From Prostheceraeus crozeri (Eukaryota > Platyhelminthes > Polycladida > Euryleptidae): 64,000 bases of DNA. The position numbers and the translations under genes are program-made. Below, piece after piece: positions 22,780 to 34,389 of this stretch. The notes under the pieces were generated by a model. That model saw only the letters and a list, made by a program, of their open reading frames with translations. It did no database searches and was not told the DNA's origin. Each line of letters begins with the position of its first letter. Position 1 is the stretch's first letter. The stretch is from assembly GCA_907163375.1 (NCBI GenBank), contig CAJQUW010008680.1, positions 124,001 through 188,000 of the forward strand. The letters run 5' to 3'.

Positions 22780-25480
22780 AGAGAGAGAGAGAGAGAGGCG
22801 TTTATTTTCATAATTAAAAATCAGACTTGACAATATAGATCAAACTTGACAATTTACACATCAATCACACCAATAACATCTCATACATATCAAGTAAAGT
22901 GTGAGTAACTTGTTGTAAGTAAGCAAAAAGAAAAAAAAGAAAGAAAAATAATAGGAAAACTCATGAGCGACGGTTGCATAGCGATGTTGACCACGGCAGG
23001 AAAGAACTTGAGCGCTTTGAAGTTCTGCAAAGAGGCATTCGCAATTTATTGCTATATCTCAACCGATCCGGCACAATGTCATGCAGTGGATGGTTATGGG
23101 CACTTTCACACTTGAGGAGGAATTTCGTGGCAGCATCTTCAAATTTGCTTCTCAGTTGGGGGAAGCCATTGCATTCACAATCTGAGCCACATATTGTGCG
23201 GTGCGCTTTCCTCTGAAATTTCTCTAACTTCAACATATTTTTCTCTGATAACCTTCCATACACAGGGGACGCGTACATGAACAGTGATGTAATCAAAGCA
23301 TGATAGATTTCAATAACTTTATCCACCGGCATTATTTTCTTCAAGACGCGAATAACATGCATGCGCTGAGAGGACTTTTTCAAAATACCAGATACTTGTT
23401 CATCCCAGGATAAAGTATCATTGAAGATGAAACCCAGTACACGAACGGAAGCCACCAACTGAAAATCATGGACATGTGCCATTGGTGGGAGACAGATTGC
23501 ATGCTTCCTCAATACCATCTGGCTTGACTTAATCGAATTGACTTTCAAACCTGTTTTTGCCACACACTGAAGAACATGAGGAACCGAGGAGTCGACACTG
23601 CCAACTGAGTGAACGGCATCAATAACTGTAACGTCATCGGCATACATCACGATGTCTACACCCCTCAATTGCTTCAATGCAATACCGATGAAGGCTCCGA
23701 ACAGATACGGACCTAAAACTGATCCTTGGGGTATTCCAGAAATGGAGTTGAAGCTTGGCCCAAAGCAACCATTCACTGTTACGCAATTTTGACGGTCACT
23801 CAGGTAAGATGATAGCCAGGAAACAAAGCCAGGTTCCATGTTTGAGTCGAGGAAATAATTTATCATACGATTATGAGGCAGCTGATCAAAGGCTTTTCTC
23901 AGATCAATACAGGTTACACGCACGCCTGCAACGTCAGAGTCATCCATGTACATAGACACCAAATCAGCGATTTTGACTAGCGCACTTGTTGTAGACCCGT
24001 TCTGTCTAAACGCGTATTGCTGATTTCCATAGCAATTTATCAAACAATCCTTTACACGAGATAGAACTAGTCTCTCAAATACTTTGGATAAGTGCGATAA
24101 AATTGAAATGGGTCGGAATTCTGAAATCTCTGGCTGTGACGTCTTAGGTAGTGGACATACATTCGCCATTTTGAATTTCTTTGGAAATAGCTCCTTGCGG
24201 ATTGACTGGTTGAACAGAAATGCCAGGGGAGCACAGAGCCAAGGGGCACCAAGTTTCAAAATACGAGGAGGGACATCATCAGGACCGACAGCTTTCGAGG
24301 CGTTCAGGGCCATTAACTCTCTGTACACATCGACATCTGTAAAATTCATGTTCCATTGGGATGGCGACGAGGTATGAGTCTGAAGGCTATCGTCCTCTGG
24401 ATTAAAGTTGCCAACAAACTCCTCTGTAACGGAATCAAGGAATCGATAAACTCCACCAACTTGGCTTATCAAAGAGTCAATAATTGAAATTCTCGTTTTG
24501 CCGCGGATCTCATTGACTACAGACCAACAATCCTTGGGACTTGAGGAGTTTTTCAGTGCCCATGTGCGTTTAGCCTTCACAATTACGGTTTTGACCTTTT
24601 CCTTAAAGTGATGATACAAGGGCCAGTTTTTGCATCTGAAAGCCTCCCAGCGAGAATTTATTAGTTTCTTCAACAAAGGTGACATCCATGGTTTGTCAGT
24701 AGTAGTTAACATCACATACTCACACGGGACTGTAGTTATTGCAGGTGAAAAACAATCATAAAAGATTGACGTCATTTTGTCGATATCATTTTCTTCGTCA
24801 TACATGGATTGAAAATTTGCCTCAGATAACTTCTTGACAAAAGCTTCGAGATTAGATTTTCGGTAATCCCATAATTTAACCAAGCGCTTTTGATTCACTG
24901 TAATGTCACTGGTTGGATTCAAAATTAGGCAATTGTGGTCTGAATTAGCCAGTGGTGGACCGATGCAGGCAGCATGGTTGTAAAAGTCACGAAGTTCAGA
25001 ATCCAGTAAAATAAAATCCAAAGTGGAATTCAGTCTTGTCGCTGATTGAACACAATTATGAAGGTCAAAATTCTCTTGAAAGAATCTAACATCAAAATTG
25101 TTCAAATCACCACATACAATGAAGTTAGCATGCACATCAGTGTTCAAAATGTGGTTTAGCTCAATGTCAAAGAAATCCGAAATCTCGGAGTGACTTGAAC
25201 GACATAGATTAGGCGGTATATAGACAAGAAAAAGATAAATTCGAGAAATCTTAAATGAAATCACTTCAATGAAGGGGGGCTTTTCTGAGACAAAGGATGT
25301 CAATAAAGGACATAGCATCCTTCGAATCCAAGCACATACTCCTCCTCCAACTCGGTTTAATCGATCATCCCGCAACAACATGTAGTCAGAGGTTGTGAAC
25401 CGATGGAACACTCCTGATCGAGTTCGTTGTAATGTATACATGAACACATGAGATTCACCGGAATTCCGGAAATTTGCGGT
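22780..25480 (-). mobile_element. jockey/CR1-type LINE, nearly complete
   Basis: A minus-strand non-LTR retrotransposon. The 3' untranslated region (22960 down to about 22798) contains AATAAA and ends in a (CT)n run (GAGA on + at 22779-22797), a microsatellite-style tail rather than poly(A). The coding frame is uninterrupted for 828 codons. The 5' end is truncated inside or just before the endonuclease domain, near 25480. Confidence 0.85.
22961..25447 (-). CDS. LINE ORF2: apurinic-like endonuclease plus reverse transcriptase
   Basis: An open frame of 828 codons. Residues 1-180 hold the endonuclease/exonuclease/phosphatase domain: RVGGGVCAW, YIPP, CGDLNNFD at 112-119, LDFILLD at 143-149 and SDHNCLIL at 169-176. 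The reverse transcriptase follows: SKAVGPDDVPP near 384-394, FRPISIL near 444, IDLRKAFDQLPH near 514 (first Asp), GIPQGSVLGPYLF near 571, MYADDVT at 601-607 (catalytic Asp pair), and VLGF-IFNDTLSWD. The tail is RTSKRSSSFLPWS, the usual end of such proteins. The N-terminal ~50 residues of the endonuclease, including the first catalytic Asn and Glu, appear missing, so the copy is 5'-truncated; the listed start (a GTG) is only the first start-like codon in frame. No stop or shift interrupts it, so the insertion is young compared with the others here. Related to jockey/CR1 clades; exact clade unknown. Confidence 0.88.
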   Translation of the reverse strand: MFMYTLQRTRSGVFHRFTTSDYMLLRDDRLNRVGGGVCAWIRRMLCPLLTSFVSEKPPFIEVISFKISRIYLFLVYIPPNLCRSSHSEISDFFDIELNHILNTDVHANFIVCGDLNNFDVRFFQENFDLHNCVQSATRLNSTLDFILLDSELRDFYNHAACIGPPLANSDHNCLILNPTSDITVNQKRLVKLWDYRKSNLEAFVKKLSEANFQSMYDEENDIDKMTSIFYDCFSPAITTVPCEYVMLTTTDKPWMSPLLKKLINSRWEAFRCKNWPLYHHFKEKVKTVIVKAKRTWALKNSSSPKDCWSVVNEIRGKTRISIIDSLISQVGGVYRFLDSVTEEFVGNFNPEDDSLQTHTSSPSQWNMNFTDVDVYRELMALNASKAVGPDDVPPRILKLGAPWLCAPLAFLFNQSIRKELFPKKFKMANVCPLPKTSQPEISEFRPISILSHLSKVFERLVLSRVKDCLINCYGNQQYAFRQNGSTTSALVKIADLVSMYMDDSDVAGVRVTCIDLRKAFDQLPHNRMINYFLDSNMEPGFVSWLSSYLSDRQNCVTVNGCFGPSFNSISGIPQGSVLGPYLFGAFIGIALKQLRGVDIVMYADDVTVIDAVHSVGSVDSSVPHVLQCVAKTGLKVNSIKSSQMVLRKHAICLPPMAHVHDFQLVASVRVLGFIFNDTLSWDEQVSGILKKSSQRMHVIRVLKKIMPVDKVIEIYHALITSLFMYASPVYGRLSEKNMLKLEKFQRKAHRTICGSDCECNGFPQLRSKFEDAATKFLLKCESAHNHPLHDIVPDRLRYSNKLRMPLCRTSKRSSSFLPWSTSLCNRRS

Positions 25481-27629
25481 GTTCTGCTTGATTTTGATTC
25501 TTCAAGTCAAGTTTACTTATTTACAAAGATTGGGGAATTAAAATCGCAAAAAATACATATTTATAAAACAATACATAGAATTCATGAACTGAAATCAACG
25601 TTCTTCCAACTTAATGAAGGTCTGGTCGCAGACTGGTGTGCTCACAATATGAACGCGCATCATCACGGGTAGTGGTACAGCTCAAATGATTTCTTGGTGC
25701 AAGTCATCTTTACCTGAACACACAACGGACGACCGATGCTACACTCAGTCTGAAAAATACCCAATTTGCTAGACCTAATCGATTACAGCGGGCGAGTGTT
25801 GTATCAGATGACTTGCAAAACTGAAGATTAATAAAGTAATAAGATGCATGACACCCAGCACGAAATAATTTTGCATAAGAGATACTTTTGCAGATTGCAG
25901 AAGCAAGGGAAAGACTATGTTGAAATGGATCGAGTGAGTGACTCACATTATAGCATTCGAAAATCAGTTCCTCTGAAAAACTTGTTCTCTTCAATTTGCG
26001 CAGAATAAAAAGCCTACAAAAGCATTTTGCTGTGGTCACCGCAACATGCTCACTCAAACACAATGCCACCGGACCATTTATTGCTATTCCGAGCTTGAAT
26101 CAGTCGGCAAAGCTCTGCTTTATTGTGGTGGCTACATCTATTGAGATTTTATAAAATTCATCTATAAGCAAAGTTGTACTTGGTGTAATCAATAAGTCAC
26201 GGTATGATTGCTAGGAAATACATACATGGCACTGAGGCTTGAGTGAAGACACACATCCCAGTTTGGCTCTTAAATACGCACGAACAAAAAAATCAGACGT
26301 CGACCTGATATAAAAAATGCAAACCTATAAATTGTTAATTATGGAATTCGAATTTTGTTTAAAAATGTATAGAACAAAATTAGACTCAAAAACACATAAT
26401 TTTTCGGCAACTTAATTTGGAAAGTTTTATTTATAATATTGACTGGGCGCGTTTTGCTGTGATATCTACCGTCCTTCTCATTTTGAAATAAGTCTTAACT
26501 TTTCAAAACTGAATATGCGCATATATCCAAAAACTGTCTATCACAGGACACAAGTCATTATCAGCTCAGGACAAAAGTTCAACTCTAGTTCATAAAATTT
26601 GCATGTTCAGAAATAAAACTTTGAATGTATGTAGATGTGTGTGCGGTGTGTCCTATGCATCACAAATGGGCAAATGACGAAACGAGCAGACCTGAATAAA
26701 CTAACAGGGCCTTGACCATCACTTCCTCAGAGTTTGCAAGTCGCACCACAGAGCGGGGTGTTATTTCCTTTCCGCGCTCTAACATTGACGTCCGAGAGAG
26801 AAATATCTCTCCCTTATTATCTCTGGGCCTTGGCATGTATGTTCATAAAAGGCGTGCGCGGTTTGGGCCAGCAGATTTAAGCCATTTTGCTAATTTCTCT
26901 CTTATCCATTTGTAAAATGGTGCCAGATGATTTTCAGTTGGCATGCAGAGTCATACAGAGATCTTCAGTTATCATATCTTGCCCCGAATTAAATTTTAAA
27001 TCGTAACTCACACCACCAGTCATACTGATTTAATGACCCCTAGGCAGTTCTTTTCTTTATTGATGCTTCACCTAGGCTACTACTACCTTGAAAATCAGTC
27101 TTGAGTTTGTGATTATTATGAAGATGACAGCGGAACTATCGGAACTCTCTTTCTTGTAACAATTTCCCTACTGACATCCGCCTCTTTCTACTCCTGCCTG
27201 TCCGTCAAATGATACAACCTTCGTTTGTGAAAGATTTCGTGTTATGAGGTCACAAATTCCTTTCTTTCTCTATCTGAACTTTCAAAAGATGTATAACTGC
27301 ACGAGAAGCATTGTTTTAATTAATTTTCCATTTTAGAGAGAAGCACTGTGTTTGCGAATTACTACAAGAGAGGAGAGGAAACCATGGGAAAGTTATTATT
27401 TGGAAAAATACAATGTAGGCCAAGTCAGATACCGAAGGATGCAAGATTCGTGAAAATGAGAACAGCAGGCATCACAGATCTCGTGATTTTTCCTATTTTT
27501 GGGGTTTCCTCATTTTTATTTTAATGTATTCTATTTAGGGCAGAGTAAGAGATAAGAAAGGATCTTTAAATGATCGACGTTTTCTTCTTGACCAATAACC
27601 ACTCTAATTCAAGGACTTGTAATGCAACT
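25481..27629. other. LOXL intron, nothing recognised
   Basis: A 119-codon minus frame at 25710-26069 and a 67-codon plus frame at 26712-26915 have no motif, no splice-consistent borders and no homologous partner in the window. No repeat ends recognised. Confidence 0.45.
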
Positions 27630-27815
27630 ATAATGCAACTTTCAAATATTATAGTGAGTAGTTAAAATTTAATTTCTGAAACTGATTTAAAGTAAAATCA
27701 AAGGCATCTAATTACAGAATAGCGAAGCATAAAACCAAAAGTTACCACTAATTTTTTCTGTCAGGCTGATCACTGAAGATTTATATAAAGTTATATTTTC
27801 ATTGATTAAGTTCAC
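27630..27815 (+). repeat. dispersed repeat, copy 1 (also at 31165-31345)
   Basis: About 185 bp match the segment at 31165-31345 in direct orientation at roughly 90% identity. Shared words include ATAATGCAACTT, AAATATTATAGT, GCGAAGCATAAAACCAAAAG and TTTTTTCTGTCAGGCTGAT. The two copies diverge abruptly at both borders, as expected for a small transposed unit. No tRNA-like boxes or terminal inverted repeats recognised. Confidence 0.75.
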
Positions 27816-27889
27816 CACCAAGATCACCACCAAAAAATGAGTGAGTTAGAGAAAGCGTCAGCATTTTAATGGTCAGCCGCCCAAGGATT

Positions 27890-28310
27890 ATCAGAAATTA
27901 GTTGCAATCGAGGAAAGAACATTCTGCCTTCAATGATTTATTTAGATAATAGGCTTACTAAACATATCTTATTCACATCACAAATAATCGCTTTCAGGAT
28001 TCTAATCAGAAACTATTTGGTGCATAACGCATTTCGTATCTCCATACTTAAATACTTATATGATAACTATCAAAACTCGTTTACGTTCTGCATTAGACAC
28101 GTGTGATTGTTCATTCACTTATTTCAATAAATGGTTGTCATGCATGAACTTGTAATAGAATTTATCAATATTCACATTCAATTAAGAATATTGTGATGTA
28201 CACTTCATGTAATGGGTCTACTCACGTCACTGTCCAAATTGATAATAAGCTATAATGCATTGCTTAATCGTCTTAGACTGTACATTACTTTTTTAAAACG
28301 ATGATTGTAT
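27890..28310 (+). repeat. dispersed repeat, copy 1 of 3
   Basis: Parts match 50255-50395 (GCATGAACT, TAATAGA, AATTAAGAATAT, GATAATAAGCTATAATGC) and 59210-59520 (GAGAAGCATT/GAAAGAACATT, ACTATTTGGTGC, ATGATAACT-TAAAACT). All three are in the + orientation. Together they outline one unknown interspersed family at least 420 bp long, probably the 3' part of a retroelement, but no coding part is present. Confidence 0.6.
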
Positions 28311-30517
28311 ACGGTATATTCATTGTATCATGTCTAATAATATCTGGATATTTGTCCATAGTTAACATTAAGCTGTTTGCGTGGTCAATATAGCACTGGT
28401 CTTGTTATTTTATGCAATAAACTATTTTACAATTACTGTGCTTTAAAAACAAACAGGACCATTTATGTTTTATGATATCCGCCAGTTGAACGATGAATTA
28501 TGTGTATACTATGTGAGAATCCCAAATCAATCGCAGTATTAGAGTTATACGTAGATATAGTATAGAATACAACTCGTTACACTGAATTTATACAATTTAC
28601 ACTGGACATGTGGCTTACAAATATGTCTCATGTGTGATTATGATTGTTTCATTATGACTCATTGCTAGGCTTTAATCACATCTGTTGTCACATGGGTTTC
28701 GCCTAAATATACACGTAGACTATATGGGATGCATGCATTACTTGGCGCGTTGGTTTTGTTTTCATTTTGTATCACTTCACTTCTTGCTTATAATCGAACT
28801 ATGGAAGACAATATGCGAATGTACCAAACTTATGGTTCTACTGTAAAGTAGTAGTGGCTGTTTATACTGGCTTTTGTATTGAAGTTCAGTTTCAATTTCA
28901 ACAAACTATAATTATTTGAAGCAAGAATTCATGCACTAAGATTTCCTTGGTGAGTAGAAAGAGAAATTGATGCCTAATACAATTTGAGTTTTCTTTATCT
29001 GTTGTCTGATGACTTCTTATTTCAATTCTCGAACTAAAAGAAAAAGACAACTTAGAGTCAAAAACTTCTTCATCCTCCATTCAGGTCATTCTACATGTAA
29101 ACTAGAGTTTACCCTCGTCCTTTTGTATACTTCCTTTCTGTGAGACCTAGAAGAGAGTTATAATTCTAAAAAGAGTCTTCGCTTTTCAATGTGCAAGCAA
29201 CTTTTGCAATCTGTTTCAGAGGCGTTGGTCAATCAACATCGGGTTCTCCTGCGGTTCTCCTCTATAATTGAGAATATCGGGACTGCGCCATTTCTTCCGT
29301 TTTTGGAGAGGGATCAATGGCATTATCATACCTGTCATCGGTGAGTTAATCCTAGTTTTTGGCATCCGCTTCATAAAAGAGGATGAGTGCCGATCGCGAA
29401 GTAACGCAGTGAACGTCTATCCATGTCAGTCGCAAGAATTATTATTCAGATGTTAATACCATTAAAATGCAAAATGTCGGAACTCCAAAGGAATATGCTT
29501 CAAATTTGTTACATAATTAATATTATATTAAGTTGCTAATTTTCCTGTGGAATTGTGATAATGTGTGAAGATTCTGGAAGATACCTCTTCTCGTGAAATC
29601 TTTATACAGTTTCTGCTATTTTTCTTTAGATTCTGAAATGTTTTATCCTAATGCGGTCGTACGATGAATCTTGTGTATAATGCTTTGCTGAATTATGTAG
29701 CAATAATAACAGCGGTTGCGATTCGACTTCAGCAATTTTCAATTATAATAAATTACATAAGTAGTGATTAGTAGTTATTTTTGATGTACATTAAATAAAT
29801 GATTGAGTACCAACAATGTTTTGAAGCATTTTGCACCATTCGAACATTGCTGATTAAGATAATTCGCAATTCTCATTGCTCATTTTTTTACTGAAGCTTT
29901 AACGAGCAACTGAGACGTGGATGTTGACATTGTCAGACTTAGCTAAAGCGTCGAGAAATTTGTGATGACCTTCCCTCCGATGTCAAATGTAGGCCTACTC
30001 ATTGGACAAACCACTGTCTGACGGAGACCTTTAAATTTTCCAATAAGTAATCATTCACGATAATCCATCAGATATTTTTCAATCGAGCAATTACTTATGG
30101 CTGACAGATCATTCAACTCCAAAATAGCTTAAATTGACAATAGCCTTGCTGTTTAGTTTGATGTTGCCTTTATTACCAAAATATTCGTCTCGTCAGGCCA
30201 CTTCAAGGATAAATGGGAAATATTCACAAGGACTTGAAATTCAAAAAAAATGTTGATATGATCATCACCGTTGTGTGCTAAAACACAGATAAAGTTGTTT
30301 GTGTGATGTGCTCTTTTATTCTAATTAAATCTCTTCTGCTAGTTCTTTTACTACAATATTCTGTAGAATTATTCTTGCACTGCCGATGCAATATCATTTC
30401 CATTTCTGACTTGTTATCTTTACAATCCTGAGGCAACATTCTAGAAGCAAATTTCATGTTTGGGATTAGACATGGAGTAAGTAAGTGACAATTTGTTTTA
30501 AGTTTGATCCTTTAAAG
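28311..30517. other. LOXL intron, nothing recognised
   Basis: AT-rich sequence without exon, domain or clear repeat borders. Frames at 28898 and 29268 show nothing. Confidence 0.4.
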
Positions 30518-31030
30518 CAGGGACGGGCAACCTTTTTATAGCGGGTCACAACATAGCTCCATAGACATTTTTTGGGCCATGATAAAAATATGAATATCTC
30601 CCCGGATTTGCTACTATCCATTAAACAGCGCAACAGTTCAAGCAGTGATATGAAGGTTGAAATTGCTTCATAGAAGCAGCAATGACGTGACGGCTTCATT
30701 AGCGACAGTAAGCCAACGTCAGATCATACATGTGTTTTCCTAATTTGCTCCATTGTTACGTAATTCATGCGTCCGCGTCCATAACGCCGGTTAATCTACC
30801 TAACATGGCTGCTCAACCGTGTCACAACCAGTCCGAATCTCATGCACCTCAGGTTTACTCGCAACGAATAGCCAACAATAGTCTGTGGATAAACGTCCAA
30901 ATGTGTGGAGCCAGAATTCCGGGGAATTTAATTCACAAATTAAGCACATGTCTGTAAGGCCAGACGCTGTGTCAATTGATAAAGAACCTGCGAGCCGGAG
31001 AGAACACTAACACGGGCCGGAGGTTGCATG
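30518..31030. mobile_element. hAT-type MITE (513 bp)
   Basis: Left end CAGGGACGGGCAACCTTTTT is the common hAT form; the right end is ...CGGGCCGGAGGTTGCATG, the matching inverted end with a small deletion. Flanks are CTTTAAAG (30510-30517) and CTTTAAGG (31031-31038), 7 of 8 identical. The interior frame at 30730-30957 has no known domain. Confidence 0.75.
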
Positions 31031-31164
31031 CTTTAAGGCATCGTTGATTTTGTAGCTATTCATAAATTTAGACCTTCTTGACGATCTAAAAGTGATAATG
31101 TAGCACAATTGTAGAACTGACGGAGCAATTCGAAATAGATAAACCACAATTCATTCTTCTAGAG

Positions 31165-31345
31165 TTATAATGCAACTTCCAAATATTATAGTAAGTAGTT
31201 AAAATCTAATTTCTGATACTGATAAAAAGTAAAATCAAAGGTATCTAATTTCAGAAGAGCGAAGCATAAAACCAAAAGTTACCACTCATTTTTTCTGTCA
31301 GGCTGATCAATGAAGATTTATATAAAATTATATTTTCATATCTAA
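31165..31345 (+). repeat. dispersed repeat, copy 2 (also at 27630-27815)
   Basis: The second, slightly diverged copy of the repeat described at 27630-27815, same orientation, 3.5 kb away. Confidence 0.75.
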
Positions 31346-31390
31346 AAGGACTTAAAATGAATAGTGGTCCGAGAATGACATCAACATAAT

Positions 31391-31440
31391 CAGGGGCGTA
31401 CATAGGATATGTTTTTTTTTGGGGGGGGAGGAATGTCGAC
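31391..31440 (+). mobile_element. solo hAT terminus
   Basis: CAGGGGCGTACATAGGAT followed by a T-run and a G-run is the usual start of a hAT family (CAGGGGCGTAGCCAGG...). The partner end was not found, so this is a remnant. Confidence 0.5.
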
Positions 31441-31497
31441 CATTTATTTGTCATTTATCTTATATGCACATTCTATGTATTATTATATTATATATAT

Positions 31498-31810
31498 TTC
31501 TTGAAGGAATTCGCTTTTCTTGCTGCATTCAGTCAGATGTCGGGTGATGGCGGATTGTGGAGGAACTTTGGACTTTGGTCTTGAATAAACCAATAAAAAT
31601 AAAATACCAATAAATGGTCTTTGGCGCCATCAAAATGGACATCGAGAATGCATATTTCCATCTAAAAGATGCCTTGCGACCAGACAGAAGGAGCACATTC
31701 CAAAATGGCTACTGATTTCAAATTCAAGACCAAAGTCAAAAGTTCCTCCACAATCTGCCATCACCCGACATCTGAGTCAGTGCAGCAAGAAAAGCGAGCT
31801 TCTTCAAGAA
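31498..31810. repeat. 88-bp inverted repeat around a reverse-transcriptase scrap
   Basis: Arms 31498-31585 and 31723-31810 are complementary with few mismatches (GATGTCGGGTGATGGCGGAT against ATCTGCCATCACCCGACATC). The 137-bp loop contains, at 31618-31705 on +, a frame reading GAIKMDIENAYFHLK, the motif A region of a retroelement reverse transcriptase. The wording (MDI-x-NAYFHL) suggests a DIRS- or LTR-type fossil rather than a LINE. It is a broken fragment of under 100 bp. A (TA)n run follows at 31930-31952. Confidence 0.6.
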
Positions 31811-34040
31811 AAAGACCAGGGATTCAAAGTGTTCAAAAAGTCAGGACACATCCCACAGCTTCCCATCACCGAAAATATATATTTCTAATATCATTCATCA
31901 TGTAATGTAATATATATCAATATTGTAGTAATATATATATATATATATATATTTTGGATCACGACCACACAATGGTCGGTTGTAACTCAGGACCTCGGAA
32001 TCCTACCAGGACTCAGGGAGATCCAGAGTGCGTCTGAGGATGTAGGCACTACCGAGCAGGGCAGCCTTAAGTAATTATTAATAATTATTAAATAATTCCC
32101 TTGATAAAGCCTATGGCGAAAATTTGGGAGAACTACCTAATTGTTTTATTTGCGGAAGAAGGGCTAATAGGCCAACAATTAATTGATTTTAATTTCAAAA
32201 AAACACAACTTGATCCGTAATGGCCAAAATTTTGCTGACTTAATCAAAATTGATTACTATCAGACTTGTGTCAATTGCTCATGAAATGTAGTGGATTACA
32301 ATTGCAGGTTACTTGCTTAAAAATATAATTGATTATAATCACTAACAAGTAATTGCAATAATTGCGTAATTGTAATTGCAAGTACAACATAAGTCTCATT
32401 GCTTTTATCATTCTATTTTCTACTTCAACAATGGATTTTTGCATGGTATGTTATAACTTCAATATTTCGATGCCTCCATTGCATTGTTTTTGATAATGTA
32501 TGATCGGACCCTCTACGAAAACAAATCCTTGCTGAAATCGTATGGAAATTGAATTAACTTTTGACCAGACTGAGGAAACCTAAGCACTTCAGTAGTTGGA
32601 GAATTAAGTGCTGTACATTTTCCCTGGAAATAATGAAGAATGAAAGATTCTGATTGAATTTGTACTTCCCGATAACAGCACTTCCGTTAACTTGTCATCT
32701 TGTCCATGATTTAATTGTTAAATGACGCAACGCAACGGAGACATGTTGCTGCCATGGTCTACAACGCAGAACTTGACAAGTTACGCAATTTAAGTCTAGA
32801 AACTGCTTCTTCCGTTCTGTGAAATTCTTCAATCACGGTGTCGGATTTCATTTACTGAACTTTGAGACTTATCGCTCTCGAAATTTGTCTGACCAGTAAT
32901 CCCACCTGTGTAAGCAGGAGTGGAAGGATAATGGCATGCTGGTGACGTAAGACTGACCAGAGTCACTTTGGCGCCATCAATTGTCGGAAATTTGTCAAAA
33001 AAGGCTGACGCAATTGTCTTCAGAATTCTGCAGGTGCGATCTCATCGGAGCTTCTGTATGATGAGTGTCAGCATAGAGGGTGTCAGGTTTCATTTGAACC
33101 CCAGCAACCATTAATTTCTTGGTAAACTAACTGCTTGCTACTGAGAATTTTGGAAGGACAAAGAAAGGGTGCAGTTGTGAAAAGTCAAAGAAATAATTTG
33201 AGACGATTCAAATTCTTGAAATGTGATGAGAATATCTGTTTTTGTCTCTAACATGAACATTTTCGACGTAAAACTCGACGATAATGGATTTGCGAATGGG
33301 GATAAATAAGCTTGGGTTGTTTTAATTATCTAATTACAGGATTTTAATTTACTATAATTATACTCTATTAGGTCTAGATGTAGCAGGTTTTTGTGACCTA
33401 ATTGTTATCTATTTGATTAGTGCCTCTTGCAATTACGGATGGATAGACATTTATAAAATTTAGATATGCTGCCAACGGCGAATGCTTGACGTTGTGTAAA
33501 TAAAGATATTACTCTGCAACAAAAATGGCCCATATCTGCTAATCTATCAGGGATCTCCACCGTAAATACGTGATGTCACAGTGGCGATTCGAGGATTCAA
33601 CGACAATATTAAGCTTTTGACATCTTGCACAAATGATGTTGCAATCTTTTTTTCTGATAGTTTGCAGTGAGAACTTTCTAATAAAACATAAAATTCCAAA
33701 AGAGTTTTCCTCTTCTATAGCTTACAAATACTCATGTGAATATTCCAATAAATTACGATTGTATTCAATACAAAAGGAGCATGGCTGGATAGGCCTAATT
33801 CGCAAGTGAATTTTTGCTTTTTATGTCATCATTTTGCTCATTTGGTTGTTAGTTAATGATTTTGCAAATCCTAAAGAGGATCCCTCACCCTTAGATGTAC
33901 CTCCCAAAAAAAGGTCGAAGTCGGAGTGAGTCATTTTCACATCATCGATTCAAATAATGTCCGCGGACCACTTTAGATATGAGAAGCGGTGGCGGGCCAC
34001 CCAGTATGTCGCGGCGGGCCTCGAATAGAAAAGACAAAAT
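31811..34040. other. LOXL intron with minor repeats
   Basis: A (TA)n microsatellite lies at 31930-31952. At 32220-32400 AATTAC/GTAATT-rich words recur as at 2770-2900 and 50480-50590. At 33950-34030 a GC-rich segment (GCGGGCC repeated) looks like the interior of a hAT-type element but lacks ends. No exon recognised. Confidence 0.45.
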
Positions 34041-34057
34041 AGAGAAAACGTGAAATA

Positions 34058-34389
34058 GAGACGACAACTTGAAGTGTAGCGATGTCAGCAGCTTGATCTG
34101 ACTTTATCTGTTCGACGCATTAATGTTCCTCGCGTGTGCATTGCTATCTTTCCATCTTCGTCTCATCTAGTGCTATTTGAAATCATAGTTTGAAATCTTC
34201 CCACGACCACCACCTTGCCACACCTTTTCTAAGTTAAACATATTAATGGAAATGATGTAGTCTGGGTCATTATCACTTCAAGAGTTGTCGTGACATGACT
34301 TTGTTGACCGGTTCTATCTGCTCAGACTATGAAGTCAGGCGAAGTTGGATAAAGCTGCTGACATTGCTACACTTCACGTTTTCGTCTCT
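34058..34389. repeat. inverted repeat with 38-bp arms
   Basis: Arms 34058-34096 and 34353-34389 are complementary (GAAGTGTAGCGATGTCAGCA against TGCTGACATTGCTACACTTC). The left arm and the following CTTGATCTGAC also resemble 13675-13740 inside the hAT-like element, suggesting a shared family. Target duplications were not established. Confidence 0.55.

Noticed and set aside
25710-26069. 119-codon minus-strand open frame
   Set aside because: No domain, signal or relative in the window; length is within chance for this composition.
26830-26860. TGGCATGTATGTTCA, resembling WHxC of the lysyl oxidase copper site
   Set aside because: The second tryptophan and the following histidine are absent, a stop follows at once, and no splice sites fit.
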